From a virus, in the IMG/VR virus record IMGVR_UViG_3300046005_001994, positions 1-21,570 of that record: DNA of 21,570 nucleotides; one strand, 5' to 3'. The notes beneath the pieces were generated by a model. The model was not told the origin of the DNA. It did not search any database and saw only the letters and a list, made by a program, of their open reading frames with translations. How positions within the stretch are numbered: the first letter of the stretch is position 1; every line of letters starts with the position of its first letter. The position numbers were made by a program, and so were the translations under genes. This document shows positions 1-6,313 of the stretch, piece after piece.

Positions 1-104
1 ATAGGCATATTATAGATGGTATCCCAATCATAGCCACCATTCCCGTGAAATACTATTTCATGAATTTGAGAAAATAGGTAAAGTCTATATTCTTGCGTCA
101 GGCC
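1..104 (-). CDS. Frameshift extension of the gp26-type protein, or separate overlapping ORF (partial, runs off window)
   Basis: Reading the minus strand in the +1 frame relative to the gp26-type gene, codons stay open from base 104 to the window edge (about 34 codons). The peptide begins GLTQEYRLYLFSQIHEIVF and continues with a GNGGYDWDTIYNMP-type stretch, which looks like real protein (amphipathic helix, then aromatic residues). The frame is closed upstream by a TAA at about 132-134, and between that stop and the window edge there is no ATG, GTG or TTG until an ATG almost at the edge. The ORF therefore lacks its own usable start. A run of seven T immediately before it would let a ribosome reading the upstream gene slip by +1. 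Many tail-assembly chaperones of long-tailed phages are made this way; that role here is inference. The alternative is a one-base assembly error in the homopolymer. Confidence 0.55.
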
Positions 105-843
105 AAAAAAAGCTAATCCCCATAGGGATAGTTAAGCCCTCCTCTAAGCCATTTGGACCTTCAAAATCAAACTTCATATCAATATCGGGTTGGATTGACT
201 TAATATATTCTCGAAGTGATCTAGTATCTTTAGCTAAAAAATAATTATCAACGAATTCTCTGATTGTTTTTGTTGTGCTGTCTCCATTAACTGATGTAAT
301 CATATATTTAAACCTAGTAGATGATTCTGGTGAAGCGTTTTTATTAATTTTCTTTAACCCCTGAAGTTCTTGATTGATTTTATTTTCATCACTATGAGTT
401 AATAACTTAAAGGTAATTTTAGTACCTGAAGCCGGTAATTCATATTCGAATTCGTTTTTACCAGGAGTAAATAAGCTTTCGTCAATGGGTTTAGGTTCTA
501 ATGTACTTAAATCTACAGTTACATTTTCTCCTTTGTAAGTAAATTCGTAATCTTTTCCATATCCTAAAACACGGGCTGCTATTAGTAATGCATTTTTATC
601 ACCAACTATAATATCTCCATAATTAATCTTTGATACTATGAGGGATTCAATCAATTTATCCAAAACAGTACCGTTTTGAATATAACTTTGGTTCGTTAAA
701 ATATCTTCATGAGCAGCAGTCATATATTTCATTTCAATTTTTCCACTTGAAAGTGGATTTGTTGATGGATAGACTAAACCTTTAGAAGGTAATTCAACTA
801 TTTCAGTTGGGAATGGGGATTTGTTTGTAACTTCGTTTGACAT
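85..843 (-). CDS. gp26: T4 gp26-like baseplate (hub) assembly protein
   Basis: The 252-residue product resembles the T4_baseplate family (T4 gp26 and its marine phage relatives). The family's N-terminal signature is visible: an ELPSKGLVYP segment at residues 17-26, then KIEMKYMTAAHEDILTNQSY at about 35-54, and a GDKNALLIAARVLGYGKDYE block at 81-100. T4 gp26 is about 208 residues and takes part in baseplate hub assembly. The start is ATG at 841-843, with no Shine-Dalgarno but an A-rich leader (AATAAAATAAAATCTATG). An ATATTTATAA motif lies 13 bases upstream, just after the tail-tube terminator, so the gene probably has its own promoter. The C-terminus ISFFWPDARI ends on a T-run where a +1 frameshift may extend it. 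Family assignment is from memory of the signature; the exact role is less certain. Confidence 0.75.
   Translation of the reverse strand: MSNEVTNKSPFPTEIVELPSKGLVYPSTNPLSSGKIEMKYMTAAHEDILTNQSYIQNGTVLDKLIESLIVSKINYGDIIVGDKNALLIAARVLGYGKDYEFTYKGENVTVDLSTLEPKPIDESLFTPGKNEFEYELPASGTKITFKLLTHSDENKINQELQGLKKINKNASPESSTRFKYMITSVNGDSTTKTIREFVDNYFLAKDTRSLREYIKSIQPDIDMKFDFEGPNGLEEGLTIPMGISFFWPDARI
105..111 (-). promoter_or_regulatory. Putative +1 ribosomal frameshift site (T7 run)
   Basis: On the coding strand the end of the gp26-type gene reads AGC TTT TTT TGG CCT, a run of seven T. A TTT codon in the ribosomal P site can move forward one base and still pair perfectly with TTT, after which the next codon is GGC and the open +1 frame follows. 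The zero frame stops at TAG only eight codons after the second TTT codon. A -1 shift would hit TGA within three codons, so only +1 (or -2) is productive. Confidence 0.5.
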
Positions 844-856
844 AGATTTTATTTTA

Positions 857-866
857 TTATAAATAT
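857..866 (-). promoter_or_regulatory. Intergenic ATATTTATAA motif, putative late promoter of the gp26-type gene
   Basis: The coding strand reads TATATATTTATAATAAAA, 13 bases before the ATG. It lies directly downstream of the tail-tube terminator, where a new transcript would have to start. The same core occurs before seven other genes in this window. Confidence 0.5.
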
Positions 867-886
867 ATACAGATATTACTTTTGAT

Positions 887-919
887 AAAAAATCCTCCTA
901 CTTTTTTAAGATAGGAGGA
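887..919 (-). terminator. Rho-independent terminator after the tail tube gene
   Basis: On the minus strand an 8-bp perfect stem TCCTCCTA / TAGGAGGA (912-919 with 893-900) encloses an 11-base loop and is followed by six T (887-892). It lies 32 bases beyond the stop of gp19 and would end the sheath-tube transcript. Confidence 0.85.
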
Positions 920-950
920 CAATAATTGTCGATTTGTATATAAGTATATC

Positions 951-1439
951 TTAGTAGTTGAGAACTGCGTAATCCATTGCGACTTCCAGTGTTAAGTTTT
1001 GTGCTGCAGATTCATTATCCCAGCTATACTCACCAAAGTTGGCATTTACAATTAAAGCACCTTTAATAATCCATTCACTTACGATATCACCTACTGGGCC
1101 TAATACGTTCATAGTTAAATCTTTCTTATAAAAGTCAGAATAACCATCTCTACCAGTTACTGATTCGTGATGTAAACGTACCCACTCCATTACTGCTTGA
1201 GCTCCGGAAGGTGTGATTGGGTCAAAAAGAGTCATTGTAATGTTACTCCATTTTGATTTTCCTTTTACTTTACGTAAAATGTTAATGTGGTTCAATACTA
1301 CTTCGTCTTGAGTTAAAGTAATTGCGCTTATTCCTTTAATAGTATATGATGGAATACCATCAACATACATAATAAATCTATTTTGTTGTTTCGGCTCAAA
1401 TGCCGTAAAAAATATTTCGTTGGGGTTTAATACTGCCAT
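951..1439 (-). CDS. gp19: Tail tube protein, T4 gp19-like
   Basis: The 162-residue product matches T4 gp19 (163 residues) in length and layout. This protein stacks as hexameric rings to form the inner tube of a contractile tail. Visible features are the N-terminal FEPKQQNRFIMYVDGIPSYTI segment (about 15-35), a central KSKWSNITMTLFDPI strand pair (about 61-75), and the EYSWDNESAAQNLTLEVAMDYA C-terminal strand typical of tube proteins of the Phage_T4_gp19 family. It follows the sheath gene directly, as in T4. The start is ATG at 1437-1439, with no Shine-Dalgarno; the leader AATAAACAAATAAAAACCC is A-rich. An ATATTTATAA motif lies about 17 bases upstream, suggesting transcription additional to read-through from the sheath. 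A strong terminator follows. Confidence 0.93.
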   Translation of the reverse strand: MAVLNPNEIFFTAFEPKQQNRFIMYVDGIPSYTIKGISAITLTQDEVVLNHINILRKVKGKSKWSNITMTLFDPITPSGAQAVMEWVRLHHESVTGRDGYSDFYKKDLTMNVLGPVGDIVSEWIIKGALIVNANFGEYSWDNESAAQNLTLEVAMDYAVLNY

Positions 1440-1456
1440 GGGTTTTTATTTGTTTA

Positions 1457-1466
1457 TTATAAATAT
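1457..1466 (-). promoter_or_regulatory. Intergenic ATATTTATAA motif upstream of tail tube
   Basis: The coding strand reads GATTATATTTATAATAAA in the 45-bp gap between the sheath stop and the tube ATG, 17 bases from the ATG. It may give extra tube transcripts on top of read-through from the sheath gene. Confidence 0.5.
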
Positions 1467-1484
1467 AATCAATTTCTATTTTTA

Positions 1485-3221
1485 TTAACTAAATGCTACA
1501 CCAGTTGGCATAATGTTAAAGTTCAAATATATAAATTCAGCTGTTCTAGTAGGTTGAATATAAATCGCTCCGACTAACTGATTTCTGTCAATAACATCAG
1601 CAGTATTATTACTCTCATCCATTACTACTTTAAATGCATATAAACCTTGTCTTTGTTGTACTGACTGTAAATATGGATTTACTTGAGCTAGGAATTGGTT
1701 TCTTGTTGCTAATGTATTTTGTTCGAATACTAAAGCGTTTGCAGTTTGACCAATGTATGATTTAAGAGAAATTAATAATCTTCTAACGTTTACTCTATCT
1801 AAAGCAGATGCTTGAGTTTGTAATGTTTTCTGACCGTATGCTACTACTCCTTGTCCTGGGAAAGTTGCTATTGGATTTACTTTACCTTGATATAATGTAT
1901 CTCTATCTGATTGAGTTAGTTTTTGTTCTGCTCTAATTACGCTTGTCAATCCTCCTCTGTTAATACCTGCAGGTGCAAACCAAGGCTCTGCTACTTTATC
2001 GTTATATGCAAACACACCAGCCATTAAAGTTGAAGCTGGAACCCAAACATTTCTACCTGAATCTGGATCTTGAGTTTGGACCCAAGGCCAATATGAAGCT
2101 GCGTATGAATTATTTCTTGAAGCTGCTTGTCCAGTAACTGCTGTTGTGGTTGAATTGTAAGGTACTAAATCTAAAACATATAAGTTATCACCTCTATTTG
2201 CTGTGTTACTAATAATTGAAGTACATTGTGTAGTATGAAGAGAATCACATAAACCTGGAGTTAACAATAAATTAAATTTATAATCATCTGTATTAGATAA
2301 TAGATTAATCATATTAGTATAATCAGTTCCAACTAAACCTTGAGTTTGTGCCGCTATAGTATCATAATATTTTGCAAATGCACCCGGGGTTATACCAAAT
2401 AATGCTCCTACTCCTCCACTAAATGAACCACTAGCTACTAATGGAATGGAACCTGTAAATGCAGCTTTTGGAACACCTGAGTTATCGAAATAATTTGGGG
2501 TTGTTAAAAGAACTGATTTTACTCTTACATATCTTGATGCATTTGGATATGAACCAGTTAATTCAATTTGATTTTTAGTTGAATTATATGCATATGTGTA
2601 ATCACCAATTACGCTTGAAACGTAATTTGGAGAAAATGGATCTAATGATAAATTGGTCCATGTTTCTAAAATTGTTGGAGTTAATGTATTGTCATTTCCT
2701 CTTCTAACTAATAAGTTAAATGTACCTGAACTTGTATTGGAGTTTACGATTTCCCATCTAACGTTATCCGCAGATCCACTAGCAAGAGCACCTGCTGTGT
2801 CCATACTACTTGAGGAATTCATAATAACACCTTTGGATAGTGCTTCAAGAACAAATACTTCTCTGTTTTCAAGAATACTTTTAATAGCACTATTACCTGC
2901 TGAAGCAGTTGCTGTAGTTGCAAATGTCCAAGCACTACTTGCACTTGCTACTCTTGCTACTAATAATGATTCACCACCATTGTTAAAGTAATTGTAAGCT
3001 GCAATCGATGTAAAATAAGTATAAACATCACTACCACTTACAAATGTAGTACCAAATTTATTTTGGTAATCACTGTATGATGTTACTACTGTAGGGATTT
3101 CTAAAGGACCTTTTACTGCTGGACCTATAATAGCGGCACCTACAGTAACTGGTTGTTGACGTACTTGTGATGTATCATTCTCAATGGAGATTACACCGGG
3201 AGAAATTAGGGTTGTTGCCAT
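1485..3221 (-). CDS. gp18: Tail sheath protein, T4 gp18-like
   Basis: This 578-residue contractile sheath subunit polymerises around the tube and shortens on infection. The N-terminus MATTLISPGVISIENDTSQV is the classic sheath opening, whose arm links neighbouring subunits. The C-terminal domain is also clear: NVRRLLISLKSYIGQTANAL (about residues 475-494), a FEQNT...RNQFLAQVNPYL segment, a LYAFKVVMDESNN segment, and an end in YIQPTRTAEFIYLNFNI. T4 gp18 is 659 residues, so the variable outer domains are somewhat smaller here. The start is ATG at 3219-3221, with leader CATAATATAAAAC and no Shine-Dalgarno. The upstream gap holds a 28-bp motif shared only with the scaffold gene, presumably a promoter. 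The tube gene follows after 45 bp. Confidence 0.95.
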   Translation of the reverse strand: MATTLISPGVISIENDTSQVRQQPVTVGAAIIGPAVKGPLEIPTVVTSYSDYQNKFGTTFVSGSDVYTYFTSIAAYNYFNNGGESLLVARVASASSAWTFATTATASAGNSAIKSILENREVFVLEALSKGVIMNSSSSMDTAGALASGSADNVRWEIVNSNTSSGTFNLLVRRGNDNTLTPTILETWTNLSLDPFSPNYVSSVIGDYTYAYNSTKNQIELTGSYPNASRYVRVKSVLLTTPNYFDNSGVPKAAFTGSIPLVASGSFSGGVGALFGITPGAFAKYYDTIAAQTQGLVGTDYTNMINLLSNTDDYKFNLLLTPGLCDSLHTTQCTSIISNTANRGDNLYVLDLVPYNSTTTAVTGQAASRNNSYAASYWPWVQTQDPDSGRNVWVPASTLMAGVFAYNDKVAEPWFAPAGINRGGLTSVIRAEQKLTQSDRDTLYQGKVNPIATFPGQGVVAYGQKTLQTQASALDRVNVRRLLISLKSYIGQTANALVFEQNTLATRNQFLAQVNPYLQSVQQRQGLYAFKVVMDESNNTADVIDRNQLVGAIYIQPTRTAEFIYLNFNIMPTGVAFS

Positions 3222-3240
3222 GTTTTATATTATGTTTTGA

Positions 3241-3268
3241 TATAAATATGACACATTTTTGTCAAAGT
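3241..3268 (-). promoter_or_regulatory. 28-bp shared promoter-like element upstream of tail sheath (copy 1)
   Basis: On the coding strand it starts ACTTTGACAAAAATGTGTCA and ends TATTTATA. It matches 24 of 28 bases with 13213-13240 upstream of the scaffold gene. It contains a -35-like TTGACA, or a Bacteroidota-like TTTG followed 20 bases later by TATC. The final part also contains an ATATTTATA variant (3240-3249) of the commoner intergenic motif. A weak TGACA/TGTCA inverted repeat is present in this copy only. Confidence 0.5.
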
Positions 3269-3519
3269 TAAATACTACTAACAAATTCTCCCTTTTCTAT
3301 ATCTATAGTTCCACTCCCATATTTTTCTTGCAGTTCTTGGCCAACTTTTACCTCTCTTTTTTTAAGAGATGATAATTTTTCTTTTAAGTCTTGCTTAATC
3401 ATTTCATATTCTTGGATAAGAATTTCAATTTCACCAAACTGATCCGTTATTTCTGATCTTTCTTGTCTAATGGTTTTAATTGTTTGTACTTCTTCGGGTG
3501 TTAATTGTTTAGTTTCCAT
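3268..3519 (-). CDS. Small coiled-coil protein of unknown function between gp15 and sheath
   Basis: This 83-residue charged protein is predicted to be almost wholly helical. Residues about 8-68 hold a heptad-like pattern of I/L/V among E, K, R and Q (TIKTIRQERSEITDQFGEIE, then LIQEYEMIKQDLKEKLSSLK), followed by a short GSGTIDIEKGEF tail. There is no signal peptide or membrane segment. The start is ATG at 3517-3519, 13 bases after the stop of gp15, with the A-rich leader AATAAATAATAGTT and no separate promoter motif, so it is probably transcribed with the neck genes. I do not recognise the family. Its position between the tail terminator and the sheath suggests a small tail-assembly or sheath-interacting factor, but that is only context. 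Confidence 0.75.
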   Translation of the reverse strand: METKQLTPEEVQTIKTIRQERSEITDQFGEIEILIQEYEMIKQDLKEKLSSLKKREVKVGQELQEKYGSGTIDIEKGEFVSSI

Positions 3520-3532
3520 AACTATTATTTAT

Positions 3533-4393
3533 TTAAATTTTATTTACTACTTCGGTTGTGAATACTAATTTTGATTTATTAGTAAACTTTTTTATTGCGT
3601 TAATATCTTTCTGAGGGACATCCGGAACTATATGTCCATTTAATTTAATACTAAATGTGGTTTTTACTACTCTTTCTTTATCATCTGATAATTCATGTAT
3701 TCTATCAAATGAATCTATCCTTGCTTGAAATTTAAATTTTTCAGGATCTCCCCAATATGAATCAGAAGCGTATTCTACTGCTTCTATAATTTTATTTAAT
3801 TGTTCTACATAATAAGTCATTATAGCACATGAATAAGTTACTGTTAAGTAATCAGGTACAACTGTAGCATAAAATGTTTGTTCAGGAACAACATTATTTA
3901 AAACTGAAAATTGATCATATGTGTTTTTTTGAGAATACTTTTTAGTAAATACTCCAAAATTGTTAGGCATATTAGCATCCAATTTATTTGCTACCGTTCT
4001 ATTCTTAGAAATTGAATCTAATTTAAACATTATCATAGGTGCCATTATTCTACCTTGAGCATCTCTATAATATCCGTCTTTTTGAAATGATTTCCACTTT
4101 TCAGGAGAACCATAAATTATTGGAACTGCTAGTCTTTCTCCGTTTTGAATTACAAATGGTTGAATGACATTTTTAAAATAATACATTACAGCTTCATCAA
4201 TATCTTGAATACCAATACTAAATGGTTTTACATCATCTCCATCAAATGAAGTTTGTTGTGCTCTATTAGGGACAACTACATCATTTGGATTTCCCACAGG
4301 CTGGAACCCTACTCCTCTTTGTTCAGTAGGAGTCTGTAAAGAAATAGATATTTCCTTTTGTGTTTTAGGTGTTGGGTTATTTTTTCTAGCCAT
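3533..4393 (-). CDS. gp15: Tail sheath stabiliser and completion protein, T4 gp15-like
   Basis: The 286-residue product aligns by eye with T4 gp15 (272 residues), the hexameric tail terminator that caps tube and sheath and joins tail to neck. Shared blocks are AVMYYFKNVIQPFVIQNGER (about 68-87), VPIIYGSPEKW, APMIMFKLDSIS, then a VVPDYLTVTYSCAIMTYYVE block near 175-195 and the FSIKLNGHIVPDVPQ strand near the C-terminus (T4 has FEVNGWMYPPV there). The first 55 residues are polar and probably disordered. The ATG at 4391-4393 is only 6 bases from an ATATTTATAA motif that itself abuts the gp14 stop. The order gp13-gp14-gp15 is the same as in T4. Confidence 0.85.
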   Translation of the reverse strand: MARKNNPTPKTQKEISISLQTPTEQRGVGFQPVGNPNDVVVPNRAQQTSFDGDDVKPFSIGIQDIDEAVMYYFKNVIQPFVIQNGERLAVPIIYGSPEKWKSFQKDGYYRDAQGRIMAPMIMFKLDSISKNRTVANKLDANMPNNFGVFTKKYSQKNTYDQFSVLNNVVPEQTFYATVVPDYLTVTYSCAIMTYYVEQLNKIIEAVEYASDSYWGDPEKFKFQARIDSFDRIHELSDDKERVVKTTFSIKLNGHIVPDVPQKDINAIKKFTNKSKLVFTTEVVNKI

Positions 4394-4399
4394 TTTTTA

Positions 4400-4409
4400 T
4401 TATAAATAT
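4400..4409 (-). promoter_or_regulatory. Intergenic ATATTTATAA motif upstream of gp15
   Basis: The coding strand reads TATAATATTTATAATAAA. It overlaps the last base of the gp14 stop codon and lies 6 bases before the gp15 ATG. If it is a promoter with a start site just downstream, the transcript would be nearly leaderless for gp15, which makes this copy the most informative one to map. Confidence 0.45.
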
Positions 4410-4918
4410 TATAATCGAGTTTTAGAAATCCCGATTCTGTCTGAGGGAACATAGTGACAAGAACATACTACTGAAACATTATATCCAAATTCGGATAATC
4501 CGGGATTTAATGGATTATTTTCATAAGGATAGTCAGGATCTTTACCAGCCCAAAACTGTGTAAAAACTGTGTTATCTATTTCAAAATAACTTTCTTGATA
4601 TAATATAATATCTCCTACTTCAGGATGGACATTCGCTTCTACTAAATCATCTCTTAATAATGCTACTGTAATACTCCAATCAAAATCTACTCCAAAATCA
4701 TTTGTTGGACTTGTATTGTCTCCAATGTTAATTAATGAATTAAATAATATAGGTCCAGAATAATACTTTCCACCTGCTGATTCTCCATATATATTAGTAT
4801 TTGTTTTTTCAAGTTCGTACTTATAAAAAGCACACTGTTGATTTACTATATTATGTAATAATTCTTTATTTAAATGTCTTACTAAAGACACGTCTCGACT
4901 AGATCCAAATAATGCCAT
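4409..4918 (-). CDS. gp14: Neck protein, T4 gp14-like
   Basis: This 169-residue protein is related to the gp14 neck proteins of T4-like phages (T4 gp14 is 256 residues, so this is a short form). Recognisable blocks are AFYKYELEKTNTNIYGES (about 30-47), VDFDWSITVALLRDDL and NVHPEVGDIILYQESYFEID (about 97-116), the pattern seen in marine T4-like neck proteins. In T4, gp14 joins gp13 at the base of the portal after DNA packaging and forms the site where the tail docks. The start is ATG at 4916-4918, 10 bases after the gp13 stop, in an AATAAATAAATC leader, with no separate motif. It is likely co-transcribed with gp13. Confidence 0.8.
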   Translation of the reverse strand: MALFGSSRDVSLVRHLNKELLHNIVNQQCAFYKYELEKTNTNIYGESAGGKYYSGPILFNSLINIGDNTSPTNDFGVDFDWSITVALLRDDLVEANVHPEVGDIILYQESYFEIDNTVFTQFWAGKDPDYPYENNPLNPGLSEFGYNVSVVCSCHYVPSDRIGISKTRL

Positions 4919-4928
4919 GATTTATTTA

Positions 4929-6074
4929 TTAAGCTATGTAAATTACGAATGGAATCTTATTTAACTCAGTTTGCATAGCATCACTTTCGGCTCCTCTTCT
5001 TTCTAAAAGTTTTTGTCTTGATGTATCATCAAAGAATAATCTTAATTTTTCAACTAACGCTATTTTTTCAGATGTTGCTGCTGTTACTAAATCCCCATAA
5101 TTTAAAGTTAAATTATCATTTGGTATAGGAATATTAGTGTATTTTCCTCTAACATATCCTAATATTTCTTTAACTAATGCTAAAGTATATTCAAATATCC
5201 ATTGTCTTCCTATTGAGTTTATTGATGTATATGTTGGGTTAGTATAAGGAACGTTTGATACATTACTTACATTACCTCCACTATTTGCATCAATTGAACC
5301 TGCTATTCTTTCAGATTTAAGAATATATTCAAACCAAATCATACCATCGTTTCTAGGAATGGGGAATATTCTTAACACATTATTGTGCATTTCAAATGAG
5401 AAGTTAGATTTACGGACCATATCGTTCATTTCAATGGCCTGTATTTTTTGTAGGTCATAACTTAAAGGCATTATCAGGAAGTTGATAGCCGGACTGTATC
5501 CTCCCCATCCAAATGAGTCCATTAAATTAATCATACCAGTACCTGTACCTGCATATGGGTCAAAGAATCTAACAATTGCTGGGGACTGTTCCCAAAATAT
5601 TCTTTTAATCTCAATATCGTTATTACTATAACTTTGAGAAATTGCCCATTCATTTAAGTCATAATCTTGAACTCCTGATGATGCTGAGATTGCTGATTTA
5701 TACCAAGGAACATTACCTCCGGCTCCGGCTTCTGCAGCATACATTTCAGATACTTTAATTAAATTTCCTAAATTTGGAGTTATAATAGCATCGTTAATAG
5801 TAGTACTTGTAGATGCTCCTTCTAAAGACAAGTAATTATCTCTAACTCTAAAGGCATATAATTCATTACCATAAGTAGTAACTGCTTCTTCGAATGCAGC
5901 ATAAAAATTTATGTCTTGTAACTCAATATCTATAATTGGATATCCTAATCTTCTAGCACAAAATAGTGTTACTTTATCAGCATCTACCTGAAATTGATAG
6001 TCTAAATCATAAAATCCGAAGGGGGTGTTACCAGGAAAAAATGATGATGAACCAGGATATATTGGAATGTTCAT
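4929..6074 (-). CDS. gp13: Neck protein, T4 gp13-like
   Basis: The 381-residue product is a head-completion (neck) protein of the T4 gp13 type (T4 gp13 is 309 residues). The N-terminal domain carries LFCARRLGYPIIDIELQDIN and FYAAFEEAVTTYGNELYAFR (about residues 37-77), the helical head-to-tail connector signature found in gp13-like proteins. The middle has a FFDPYAGTGTGMINLMDSFG segment and FEMHNNVLRIFPIPR; the end is helical (LLERRGAESDAMQTELNKIP). In T4, gp13 binds the portal once packaging ends. The start is ATG at 6072-6074, with leader CATATAAATCC and an ATATTTATAA motif 15-16 bases upstream. gp14 and gp15 follow in the T4 order. Confidence 0.82.
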   Translation of the reverse strand: MNIPIYPGSSSFFPGNTPFGFYDLDYQFQVDADKVTLFCARRLGYPIIDIELQDINFYAAFEEAVTTYGNELYAFRVRDNYLSLEGASTSTTINDAIITPNLGNLIKVSEMYAAEAGAGGNVPWYKSAISASSGVQDYDLNEWAISQSYSNNDIEIKRIFWEQSPAIVRFFDPYAGTGTGMINLMDSFGWGGYSPAINFLIMPLSYDLQKIQAIEMNDMVRKSNFSFEMHNNVLRIFPIPRNDGMIWFEYILKSERIAGSIDANSGGNVSNVSNVPYTNPTYTSINSIGRQWIFEYTLALVKEILGYVRGKYTNIPIPNDNLTLNYGDLVTAATSEKIALVEKLRLFFDDTSRQKLLERRGAESDAMQTELNKIPFVIYIA

Positions 6075-6089
6075 GGATTTATATGTTTG

Positions 6090-6099
6090 TTATAAATAT
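6090..6099 (-). promoter_or_regulatory. Intergenic ATATTTATAA motif upstream of gp13
   Basis: The coding strand reads TATAATATTTATAACAAA. It overlaps by one base the stop codon of the 67-residue gene and lies about 15 bases before the gp13 ATG. It would start the neck gene unit gp13-gp14-gp15. Confidence 0.5.
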
Positions 6100-6302
6100 T
6101 ATAGAGATAAACTGTCTAATTTCTTTTTTAATTCTATTAATTGTTCTATAGTTAAGCTATTAATATCAATTGAAGTGGTGGGTTCAGGAATATCTTCAGT
6201 TATGGTTTCGCTTAAGGTTATGTATTGTTCTCTACCATTGTTATCTAATATAGGTTGACCATATTCGTCTTCTACTCTTTGTATTACTCTATTTATTGCC
6301 AT
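6099..6302 (-). CDS. Small acidic protein of unknown function
   Basis: This 67-residue ORF opens MAINRVIQRVEDEYGQPILD, continues with a polar linker rich in T, E and P, and ends in a helix LTIEQLIELKKKLDSLSL. It has no signal peptide, membrane segment or cysteine. The start is ATG at 6300-6302, 11 bases after the fibre gene stop, with leader AAATAAATAATA and no promoter motif, so it is probably expressed by read-through from the fibre gene. The spacing, the leader and the tight packing between two real genes support it being coding. I do not recognise it. A short helical C-terminus and its place beside the fibre and neck genes are compatible with a small virion or assembly factor. Confidence 0.65.
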   Translation of the reverse strand: MAINRVIQRVEDEYGQPILDNNGREQYITLSETITEDIPEPTTSIDINSLTIEQLIELKKKLDSLSL

Positions 6303-6313
6303 TATTATTTATT

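Noticed and set aside
2653-2991. Plus-strand open frame of 112 codons inside the tail sheath gene
   Set aside because: It lies wholly within a confidently identified minus-strand gene, has no plausible leader, and its translation is a composition shadow of the Ser/Ala/Thr-rich sheath sequence.
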